Source: Chlamydiota bacterium
GTDB lineage: Bacteria; Auribacterota; UBA3054; B51-G9
Assembly: GCA_030596365.1 (NCBI GenBank)
Contig: JAUVKG010000025.1
Location: 1-14,418, forward strand
Length of the DNA stretch: 14,418 nt
Direction of reading: 5' to 3'
Positions 5,864 through 11,838 of this stretch are shown piece by piece. The number at the start of each line of letters is the position of its first letter. Position 1 is the first letter of the stretch. Below the pieces are notes generated by a model, which made no database searches, was not told the DNA's origin, and saw only the letters and a list, made by a program, of their open reading frames with translations. A program made the translations under genes and the position numbers.

Positions 5864-5916
5864 GGAAATACTATCAACTACCAACAACGAACAATAAAAT
5901 AAAGCGCAAATACAAT

Positions 5917-7170
5917 ATGAAGAAAAAAGTGGATGCAGTTATTATTGGGGCTGGACCTGCCGGAATGGCGGCAGCGGTATCGCTTCGTGAAAATGGGATC
6001 AAAAATATTCTGTTGGTTGATCGTGAGCCCGTTGCGGGAGGAATTTTACAACAATGTATTCACAATGGTTTTGGAGTACATCATTTTAAAGAAGAATTAA
6101 CGGGACCTGAATATGCAGAGAGATACATTGAGCAAATCAATAAAAATAAAATTGATTTATGGCTTGATAGTTGTGTGATTGATATTGAAAATAATTCCAA
6201 AAATAGTAAAACTGTAGTCATTCTTTCTAAAGAACGCGGAATCAGTTATATTACCGCAAAAGTAGTTGTGCTCGCTATGGGATGCAGAGAACGAAACCGC
6301 GGGAATATCAATATCCCTGGACGCAGACCGGCAGGCATTATGACCGCAGGAACCGCTCAAAAATTAGTTAATATTTATGGTTATCTACCAGGTCGGGAAG
6401 TCGTTATTCTCGGTTCAGGTGATATTGGGTTGATAATGGCGCGAAGAATGACTTGGGAAGGCGCGAATGTAAAAGCGGTCATTGAACTCCAATCTTATCC
6501 GGGAGGTTTGAACAGAAATATTGTTCAATGCCTTAACGATTTTAATATTCCTCTTTATCTGTCTCATACCATAAGTAATATTTTAGGAAATAATCGCATT
6601 GAAGCGGTGGAAGTGTCTCCGCTTGATGAAAATTTTGAAGCAATTAAAAGCGAGAGTTTTACTCTTAAATGTGATACTCTTTTGCTTTCAGTAGGTCTGA
6701 TTCCGGAAAATGAATTGTCGATAAAAATTGGCGTGAAACTCGATCCGGTAACTCGTGGAGCTTGTGTTGATAAAAATTTGATGACTAATATTCCGGGCAT
6801 TTTTTCCTGCGGTAATGTTTTGCAGGTGCACGATTTGGTTGATTTTGTGTCTGAAGAAGCAAAGAATTGTGGTGCTTCTGCAGCAAAATATATTAATGGT
6901 AAATTAGAAAAATCAGAAGAAATACCTATCCGGAAAGGTAATTTGATTCGCTATGTTCTTCCAGGTAAAATTGAAAAAGGAAAACCGGCATTATTATCTC
7001 TTCGCCCAATAAATCCGGCTGAGAATTTGTATCTTGTTATAACAACTGATACAGGTGTTGAATTGTTTAAACGAAAATACAAAAATATTTTCCCGAGTGT
7101 TATGTTGAGAATAAATATCGATATCGTTCCGGATGACGCTGAATTTATAGAAATTAAATTTGAAAAATAA
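5917..7170 (+). CDS. NAD(P)/FAD-dependent oxidoreductase, partner of the GlpA-like protein
   Basis: 417 residues, pyridine nucleotide-disulfide oxidoreductase fold. The FAD Rossmann motif GAGPAG is at 11-16, the central NAD(P) motif GSGDIG at 166-171, and the segment SCGNVLQVHDLVD near the end is the second FAD contact. No CxxC redox disulfide follows the first motif, so it is a flavin shuttle and not a disulfide reductase. In this cluster type it probably transfers electrons between the GlpA-like subunit and NAD(P); direction and partner are inferred. The frame is open back to an ATG at 5851, but those 22 codons translate heptamer repeat and linker, and the FAD strand starts right after the Met at 5917, so I use 5917. 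Its stop codon shares one base with the next start (TAATG), suggesting translational coupling. No Shine-Dalgarno box. Confidence 0.85.
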   Translation: MKKKVDAVIIGAGPAGMAAAVSLRENGIKNILLVDREPVAGGILQQCIHNGFGVHHFKEELTGPEYAERYIEQINKNKIDLWLDSCVIDIENNSKNSKTVVILSKERGISYITAKVVVLAMGCRERNRGNINIPGRRPAGIMTAGTAQKLVNIYGYLPGREVVILGSGDIGLIMARRMTWEGANVKAVIELQSYPGGLNRNIVQCLNDFNIPLYLSHTISNILGNNRIEAVEVSPLDENFEAIKSESFTLKCDTLLLSVGLIPENELSIKIGVKLDPVTRGACVDKNLMTNIPGIFSCGNVLQVHDLVDFVSEEAKNCGASAAKYINGKLEKSEEIPIRKGNLIRYVLPGKIEKGKPALLSLRPINPAENLYLVITTDTGVELFKRKYKNIFPSVMLRINIDIVPDDAEFIEIKFEK

Positions 7171-7535
7171 TGAAAAAAGAACTGATATGTATAAATTGCC
7201 CGCAGGGATGCAACCTCGAAGTAGAATTTGATAAAGAAAAAATTCTCTCCGTTGAAGGTAATAACTGTAAAATGGGTTTGACTTACGCGGAGGAAGAAGT
7301 GTTTCATCCCGTGCGTATGGTTACCACAACGGCAGCTGTGATGAACGGATTTATTAAATTATTGCCTGTTAAAACCAGTTGCCCGATAGATAAATCTTTG
7401 ACTCCGAATATCGTGAAAGAAATCTCTAAAATAAAAGCCGAAGCTCCGATAAGATTAGGCGATATTATCATTAAAAATGTTTTGAATACAGGAGCAGATA
7501 TACTCGCTACAAGAACAGTGAAAAAGAATGTTTGA
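7170..7535 (+). CDS. DUF1667 cysteine-rich protein of the glycerol-3-phosphate oxidation operon
   Basis: 121 residues. The N-terminus carries CINCPQGC (C7, C10, C14) and a fourth cysteine C33 in NNCKMG, a four-cysteine pattern suited to an Fe-S cluster or zinc. A further cysteine, C71, sits in TSCPID. The remaining part is a compact mixed domain. DUF1667 proteins accompany the two flavoproteins encoded upstream in many anaerobes (from memory); a role as small electron-transfer or assembly subunit is inferred, as no biochemical function is known to me. The start overlaps the preceding stop by one base, and the length agrees with the family. It is the last gene before a 421-base noncoding stretch, with no terminator hairpin behind it. 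Confidence 0.8.
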   Translation: MKKELICINCPQGCNLEVEFDKEKILSVEGNNCKMGLTYAEEEVFHPVRMVTTTAAVMNGFIKLLPVKTSCPIDKSLTPNIVKEISKIKAEAPIRLGDIIIKNVLNTGADILATRTVKKNV

Positions 7536-7543
7536 CGTTTTTA

Positions 7544-7578
7544 TTTATCATTTATTATTAAACATTTATCATTTATTA
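7544..7578. repeat. Direct repeat TTTATCATTTATTA, two copies
   Basis: Copies at 7544-7557 and 7565-7578 (21-bp period) just behind the DUF1667 gene. Very AT-rich. Confidence 0.8.
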
Positions 7579-7687
7579 AATTGAATTCATTTATACAGTA
7601 ATAAAATAACATTTACCTATGTTCATATTTAATTTTTAAGATTTAGGTTTAATTCTTGTATTTAATAATTTTGCTGTTAATTATTTT

Positions 7688-7715
7688 GCAGAATGATTTA
7701 CAGCAGAATGATTTA
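7688..7715. repeat. Direct repeat GCAGAATGATTTA, two copies
   Basis: Copies at 7688-7700 and 7703-7715 separated by CA (15-bp period). Another of the short tandem words of this genome. Confidence 0.85.
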
Positions 7716-7894
7716 ATTATAATGATAAGCTTTTTTAAATCTTTATGGGATGACAGTGGAAATGATTCTGTCGATTATATTTAATTATTTTTTGATTATT
7801 TGCGATGAGCCAGAATTAGGTCAATTTATTTATGTTTGACTTTCTCTCTTGAACGTTTTTTTGTATTAAAAGCGCTTCCGTCCAAAGTTATTCG

Positions 7895-7923
7895 TTGCAA
7901 AAAGTCAGAATTTGTGTAATAAT
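7895..7923 (+). promoter_or_regulatory. glpK: Candidate promoter of the glycerol kinase gene
   Basis: TTGCAA (7895-7900), 17-bp spacer, AATAAT (7918-7923). Start of transcription would be near 7930, leaving a leader of about 27 bases with AGGT (7947-7950 region) as a modest ribosome binding site. The 40-bp operator block of the oxidoreductase promoter is not present, so the kinase appears to have its own control. Confidence 0.5.
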
Positions 7924-7956
7924 ATGCTCCATAAATTAATATGATAGGTTAGAAAT

Positions 7957-9459
7957 ATGAAAAAAAAATTTATTATCGCTCTTGATCAGGGAACAACAAG
8001 TTCGCGTTGTGTCATTGTTAATCACGATGGACGTATTGTAAATTCAGCACAGCAGGAGTTTACGCAAATTTACCCTAAACCGGGTTGGGTTGAACACGAC
8101 CCAAGTGAAATTTGGGATTCACAAAATGCCGTTATGATGGAAGCAATTGCGAAAGCGGCTATTAAATCATCTCAAATTGCGGCTATAGGAATAACTAATC
8201 AACGGGAAACAACAATTGTTTGGGATAAAAATACCGGTGAGCCAATTTATAACGCTATCGTTTGGCAATGCCGCCGTACAGCTGATATTTGCGAACAGCT
8301 AAAAAAAGATGGCTGGGAAGATTATATAAAGACAAATACCGGCTTGGTTGTTGATCCATATTTTTCAGGAACAAAAATTAAATGGATACTGGATAATGTT
8401 ACCGGAGCAAAAACTAAGGCGCTAAACGGGAAGTTGCTTTTTGGTACAGTTGATACCTGGCTTGTATGGAAACTCACTGAGGGCAGAGTGCACGTAACGG
8501 ACTACACCAATGCGTCGCGAACAATGCTTTTTAATATTAGAACTAAGCAGTGGGATGAAAAATTATTGGATGAACTTTCTATTCCTATATCAATGATGCC
8601 GGAAGTTAAAAATAGCAGCGAAATATATGGCAAAACCATTTTGCCGGGAATGGATGGTAACACAATCCCAATCTCCGGGATTGCCGGAGACCAGCAGGCA
8701 GCGCTTTTTGGTCACACATGTTTTAAAAAAGGTGATTGTAAAAATACTTATGGTACAGGTTGTTTTCTGTTGATGAATACAGGTAATGAATTTATTGAAT
8801 CTAAAAATGGATTGCTGACAACTATCGCTATAGCCATTGACGGGAAAATTGAATATGCACTCGAAGGGAGTGTCTTTGTTGCCGGCGCTGCTATTCAGTG
8901 GCTACGTGATGAAATAGGTTTAATTGACAGTGCTGAAGAAACCGAGAGTATCGCGCAAAGGATAGAAAGCACGAATGGAGTATATATAGTTCCCGCTTTT
9001 GCCGGACTTGGATCTCCTTATTGGGATATGTACGCGAGGGGTACTATTGTAGGATTAACCCGCGGAAGTAATCGTTCTCACATTGTCAGAGCAACACTTG
9101 AATCCATTGCTTATCAAACACGCGATTTATTAGAAGCTATGCAGGAAGATTCCGGAACGAAAATTTCGGCGTTGAAAGTTGATGGTGGAGCGTCGCAAAA
9201 TAATTTTTTAATGCAATTTCAAGCGGATATTTTAAACAAGAAAATTATTAAACCCGAGGTTACTGAAACAACAGCTCTCGGTGCAGCATATTTAGCCGGA
9301 TTAGCAGTTGGATTTTGGAAAAATAAATCTGAAATTGAAAACATAAGTGAAGTCGATAAAAAATTCGTTCCGGAAATTAGTGATAAAGAAAGAGAAAATT
9401 TATATATCGGATGGAAAAACGCAATCTCATGCACGTTGCATTATAGTGCCGGGGGATGA
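7957..9459 (+). CDS. glpK: Glycerol kinase
   Basis: 500 residues, FGGY family, ATP-dependent phosphorylation of glycerol to sn-glycerol-3-phosphate in the cytoplasm. The N-terminal phosphate loop DQGTTSSR is at 10-17. Glycerol-binding residues known from E. coli GlpK fall at identical positions: R83 and E84 (NQRETT), Y135 (VDPYFSGTK) and D245 (GIAGDQQA). GTGCFLLMNTG and DGGASQNNFLMQFQADIL complete the ATP domain. The loop before D245 (GMDGNTIPISG) has neither the histidine phosphorylated by HPr in Gram-positive enzymes nor the arginine of the E. coli fructose-1,6-bisphosphate site, suggesting different or no such allostery (inference). The product feeds the flavoprotein operon 421 bases upstream. 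No glycerol facilitator gene is in the window. Unlike its neighbours it has a recognisable ribosome binding site. Confidence 0.97.
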   Translation: MKKKFIIALDQGTTSSRCVIVNHDGRIVNSAQQEFTQIYPKPGWVEHDPSEIWDSQNAVMMEAIAKAAIKSSQIAAIGITNQRETTIVWDKNTGEPIYNAIVWQCRRTADICEQLKKDGWEDYIKTNTGLVVDPYFSGTKIKWILDNVTGAKTKALNGKLLFGTVDTWLVWKLTEGRVHVTDYTNASRTMLFNIRTKQWDEKLLDELSIPISMMPEVKNSSEIYGKTILPGMDGNTIPISGIAGDQQAALFGHTCFKKGDCKNTYGTGCFLLMNTGNEFIESKNGLLTTIAIAIDGKIEYALEGSVFVAGAAIQWLRDEIGLIDSAEETESIAQRIESTNGVYIVPAFAGLGSPYWDMYARGTIVGLTRGSNRSHIVRATLESIAYQTRDLLEAMQEDSGTKISALKVDGGASQNNFLMQFQADILNKKIIKPEVTETTALGAAYLAGLAVGFWKNKSEIENISEVDKKFVPEISDKERENLYIGWKNAISCTLHYSAGG

Positions 9460-9469
9460 ATGGGTAATT

Positions 9470-9490
9470 GGTGTCAGGTGTCAGGTGTCA
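9470..9490. repeat. Three perfect heptamers GGTGTCA
   Basis: Exact head-to-tail copies, 10 bases after the glycerol kinase stop and in the 69-base gap between convergent genes. Third locus of this heptamer. No terminator hairpin is seen in the gap. Confidence 0.92.
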
Positions 9491-9528
9491 AAAGACGGAA
9501 GACTATTAATTCCAATAACTCCTAACTT

Positions 9529-10479
9529 TCAATTTTTATTTTTTTCAATGTTTCCATGGCTGATAATTTTAATTGAATTATTGTAAAACTCAACTTCTTT
9601 CCCCAGTCCATTGGCTTCGCAAAATGATATCAACTTTTTGAAGCGTTTAATTGGGGATGCCTTTGTTGCCCAACAGACTTTTGCTAAGCATTCCGGACAC
9701 ATCCAAAGCGGACGTTTGTCAGATTCTTCTCTACTGTTGCTGCCGCATAAGTTACATTCGTAGGCTGTACAATGTTTCATTGAAAACATGTGTCCTGTTT
9801 CGTGGGTACAAGTTTTAAGAGTTCTTTGCAGACAGAGTAAGAAATCTGCTTCACTTTTTCCCGGATTACCATTTCGGTATAGCGAAAAAACTCCGACTCT
9901 TTTTTTTAGTGAAGCCTGACCAAACACAAAATTCCAATCTTTTCCCGGCCATAGGTCACTTGCTGTCAAAGCTATATATACTGCGGCATCATCAGGCAGT
10001 TTTGGATATAATACATTATGGAGTACATATGTTGTCAGAATTTGTTTCATTCCCCACGAAGGATGTTGTCTTCTTGCTTTTTTTGGAATAATAGAAAGTG
10101 GTAAAGCCTTTTTAATTATCACCGGGAGATTAAAATAGTAACCCATGAATTCTGCTGTGGCTTTAATAATTTTTTTCTGTGATGAAGTGAAATGTCCAAG
10201 TGGCTGAATATAAATAATCTTCCTTTGAGCTGTTGGAAGACGCGGTCTGCAGCGTTTGTATTCAATAAATGTTTGTCCTGATTCATCGTGAATGGAAAGC
10301 CACTCGCCTGATTTTGGTGTTCCGAGTTTTGTGTGAATTTTTGAGAGCTTTTTTGTTATTATATTAAGCGATGTGCTCTCTTGCGCTTGAACGGAATTAA
10401 TCCAAAGAAGCAAAAATATCAGTAAGAATAACCAAAATTGATTGTTAAAAGATAACTCTTTTTTATATTTTTTAAACAT
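9529..10479 (-). CDS. Archaemetzincin-family zinc metalloprotease, exported
   Basis: 316 residues. The protease motif is H226-E-T-G-H230-x5-H236-C237, followed by C242, C245, and C261-x2-C264, giving the two metal sites typical of archaemetzincins (catalytic HExxH...H zinc and a structural cysteine zinc). The stretch GSNSREESDKRPLWMCPECL closely recalls the animal AMZ1/AMZ2 type. At the position where most archaemetzincins have glycine (HExxHxxGxxH) this protein has S233. The N-terminus is a signal peptide: basic start, hydrophobic FWLFLLIFLLLW (15-26), probable cleavage after VQA (32), so it should act outside the cytoplasm, unlike the cytosolic archaeal and human members. Substrate unknown. 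It lies 77 bases downstream of the regulator gene on the same strand and may be co-transcribed with it; no functional link to the sugar genes is evident. Confidence 0.88.
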   Translation of the reverse strand: MFKKYKKELSFNNQFWLFLLIFLLLWINSVQAQESTSLNIITKKLSKIHTKLGTPKSGEWLSIHDESGQTFIEYKRCRPRLPTAQRKIIYIQPLGHFTSSQKKIIKATAEFMGYYFNLPVIIKKALPLSIIPKKARRQHPSWGMKQILTTYVLHNVLYPKLPDDAAVYIALTASDLWPGKDWNFVFGQASLKKRVGVFSLYRNGNPGKSEADFLLCLQRTLKTCTHETGHMFSMKHCTAYECNLCGSNSREESDKRPLWMCPECLAKVCWATKASPIKRFKKLISFCEANGLGKEVEFYNNSIKIISHGNIEKNKN

Positions 10480-10513
10480 GTATTAATATTTAATTTTCTG
10501 TGGGATGATAGTG

Positions 10514-10552
10514 AATCACAAATCCAAAATCACAAATCTAAAATCTAAAATT
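10514..10552. repeat. Short degenerate tandem repeat (AATCACAAATC words)
   Basis: AATCACAAATC at 10514-10524 and 10528-10538, then TAAAATC and TAAAATT variants. It fills much of the 77-base gap between the regulator and the archaemetzincin genes. Confidence 0.75.
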
Positions 10553-10556
10553 CTTA

Positions 10557-11456
10557 TCATTCTTTAAATTCATCTGAACCGTTCAGATCAACAACTTTGT
10601 GTTGTTTTTTATGATATTCCCGCGGTGAGACACCTAATATTTCTTTAAATTTTCTTGAAAAATACGCACTATTTTCAAATCCGGTTTTTGTAGCAACATC
10701 AATAATACGGATTTTATTATTTTCCGCGAGGAGTTCCACTGCTTTATCAATTCGAAATCTTATAAGATAATTCATAGGCGACAATCCTGTAGTCTCCTTA
10801 AAAGTTCTGCAAAAAGATGCACAGGGCATATCTGCGATATCGACAAGTTCGTCTCTGGAAATATTTTCATGATAATGTAAATCAAGATAATCAATAACAG
10901 CACCCATTTTCAGCATTTTTTTTGGAGCAGGCAAATTTGTTTCAGCGTAATATCTGCAAATTTTGATTATAATTGTTTTGAATGTGTTTTCGAGAATTGA
11001 ATTGAATCCTATTCGTTTATCGCTTTCTTCTTTTTTCATTATATCAAGCAAACGAACCATTTCATCTAATTGCCATGGAGAGAGATGCAGTTTAGCTTTA
11101 AAGTTTTTTTGTTTTCGGAATTGCGGTTCATGCACGAAAAGAGTTTTTAAAGCGGTTAAAGCCGAATACTCTTTTTCGAGGTGGATATAATTTTCATCCC
11201 ATTTATATAAAAGATTTACCAGACAAAGCTGATTCATTTTTTCAAATGTGTGTGGCTGTTCTGCTTTTATAACAAAAACATCCCCCTGGATAAGCGGATA
11301 TTTTTCTTCACCAACAACATGAATGGCTGAGCCGCTAAGCACGAAAACCAATTCATCGAAATCATGAATATGCATTGCCACAGGTTTTTGCGGCCACATA
11401 ATGCGAAGATGTCCTTTTTGATCACCTGCATTCCAAAATATTTTATGTAATTTCAT
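10557..11456 (-). CDS. AraC-family transcriptional regulator, RhaS/RhaR-like
   Basis: 299 residues. The N-terminus (about 25-90) is a cupin sugar-binding domain with H29-x-H31-D-F-x-E35 and QPH, and the segment LCLVNLLYKW that follows recalls NLCLTNVLYR of E. coli RhaS. The C-terminus (about 183-285) is the double helix-turn-helix of the family: first helix pair about 200-221, second about 250-271, ending in the signature GFENSAYFSRKFKEILGVSPREY. Such proteins bind L-rhamnose and activate transcription from direct repeats next to the -35 box. The gene is divergent from the GH78 rhamnosidase, and the intervening region contains a matching operator (11509-11548), so rhamnose is the likely ligand; this is inference from similarity and context. 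No Shine-Dalgarno box; the start follows AT-rich sequence. Confidence 0.9.
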   Translation of the reverse strand: MKLHKIFWNAGDQKGHLRIMWPQKPVAMHIHDFDELVFVLSGSAIHVVGEEKYPLIQGDVFVIKAEQPHTFEKMNQLCLVNLLYKWDENYIHLEKEYSALTALKTLFVHEPQFRKQKNFKAKLHLSPWQLDEMVRLLDIMKKEESDKRIGFNSILENTFKTIIIKICRYYAETNLPAPKKMLKMGAVIDYLDLHYHENISRDELVDIADMPCASFCRTFKETTGLSPMNYLIRFRIDKAVELLAENNKIRIIDVATKTGFENSAYFSRKFKEILGVSPREYHKKQHKVVDLNGSDEFKE

Positions 11457-11462
11457 AATAAT

Positions 11463-11491
11463 ATTATATTATTAATATTGAAAAAAAACAA
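11463..11491 (-). promoter_or_regulatory. Candidate promoter of the regulator gene
   Basis: On the minus strand TTGTTT (11486-11491), 17 bp, TATAAT (11463-11468). The start point would fall at or next to the ATG (11456), implying a leaderless or nearly leaderless mRNA. The sequence is so AT-rich that a chance match is possible. The shared operator starts only about 20 bp upstream, so autoregulation is conceivable. Confidence 0.35.
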
Positions 11492-11508
11492 TTCTATTTA
11501 GTGTAAAA

Positions 11509-11571
11509 TGAACTATCAGTACAAAAATACGCTTATCTGTTATTGAAGTAAATTCTAACATATAATATAAT
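11509..11571 (+). promoter_or_regulatory. Promoter and putative AraC-type operator of the rhamnosidase gene
   Basis: TTGAAG (11543-11548), 17-bp spacer, TATAAT (11566-11571). The 40 bases 11509-11548 match 4041-4080 in 33 positions, including the 20-bp-spaced direct repeat TATCAGT (11514) and TATCTGT (11534). Transcription would start near 11578, giving a leader of about 260 bases that includes copy 2 of the inverted-repeat element. The neighbouring RhaS/RhaR-like gene is the natural candidate for the binding protein. Confidence 0.7.
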
Positions 11572-11602
11572 TAGAGTCTGACAGAAAACCTTGATTTTTA
11601 AC

Positions 11603-11619
11603 AGACTTTTGCAAAGTCT
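11603..11619. repeat. Hairpin AGACTTT-TGC-AAAGTCT
   Basis: A 7-bp perfect stem with a 3-base loop, overlapping the left tip of the inverted-repeat element and lying about 25 bases into the predicted rhamnosidase leader. It could affect early elongation or be the flank of the element; no T-tract follows. Confidence 0.5.
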
Positions 11620-11743
11620 CTAATTAGAGGTCGCTCGAAAAGGGTTTAGCCGCAAAGCGGCGTTAAAGTCCCCCTTTAAAAAGGGGGAATTGCTTTAGCT
11701 AACTTTCAGGATTCAGATGTTCGTCCCTTTTCGAGCAACCCCT
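11617..11743. repeat. Inverted-repeat element, copy 2 (short form)
   Basis: The left end TCTCTAATTAGAGG (11617-11630) and CTCGAAAAGGG (11634-11644), and the right end CCCTTTTCGAGCAACCCCT (11725-11743), match copy 1 at 1101-1128 and 1377-1395. The interior differs entirely: a GCCGC-3 nt-GCGGC hairpin (11649-11661) and CCCCCTTT-AA-AAAGGGGG (11670-11687). It is 127 bp against about 295 bp in copy 1. It lies between promoter and start codon of the rhamnosidase gene, so it would be transcribed as a structured leader. Confidence 0.75.
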
Positions 11744-11778
11744 ATATTAAAGACTGCTAAAACTCAAAGCAAAAACCA

Positions 11779-11822
11779 GGCATGCCCAGCATACGCGGGG
11801 CGCGGCGCCGGTCACGTGCTTT
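11779..11822. other. G+C-rich patch upstream of the rhamnosidase start
   Basis: A short island far richer in G+C than its surroundings, with GGCATGCC (11779-11786), GGCGC-G-GCGCC (11799-11809) and CACGTG. It includes an in-frame ATG (11782) upstream of the chosen start. It may be a dispersed repeat fragment; no function is recognised. Confidence 0.5.
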
Positions 11823-11838
11823 GATTACCATAAAAAAT

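Larger units (their letters stand above)
7536..7956. other. AT-rich noncoding spacer before glycerol kinase
   Basis: 421 bases. It holds two sets of short direct repeats (7544-7578 and 7688-7715), the 8-bp palindrome AAGCGCTT at 7870-7877 (a core often seen in LacI-family operators, but single and weak), and a candidate promoter at 7895-7923. I see no hairpin plus T-tract that would end the upstream operon and no recognisable riboswitch. Confidence 0.6.
11457..11838. other. Divergent control region between regulator and rhamnosidase
   Basis: 382 bases holding, in order, the candidate promoter of the regulator gene, the shared operator and promoter of the rhamnosidase gene, a hairpin, copy 2 of the inverted-repeat element, and a G+C-rich patch before the start codon. 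Nearly all the structure it contains is listed separately. Confidence 0.75.

Noticed and set aside
5851..5916. N-terminal extension of the second oxidoreductase to an ATG at 5851
   Set aside because: The extra codons come from heptamer repeat and AT-rich linker. The FAD-binding strand begins right after the Met at 5917.
7870..7877. Catabolite-control or LacI-type operator at AAGCGCTT
   Set aside because: It is only an 8-bp core, occurs once, and flanking bases do not complete a known consensus; too weak to list as a site.
7536..7956. Riboswitch or small RNA in the spacer before glycerol kinase
   Set aside because: The predicted leader is only about 27 bases, and the rest is AT-rich direct repeats without paired stems.
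9347..9586. Plus-strand ORF spanning the end of glycerol kinase and the heptamer array
   Set aside because: It is a shifted-frame shadow of glpK that continues through the GGTGTCA repeat; the reading frame is incidental.
11782..11838. In-frame upstream ATG for the rhamnosidase
   Set aside because: It would add an arginine-rich peptide from the G+C-rich patch with no resemblance to a signal peptide or to the family.
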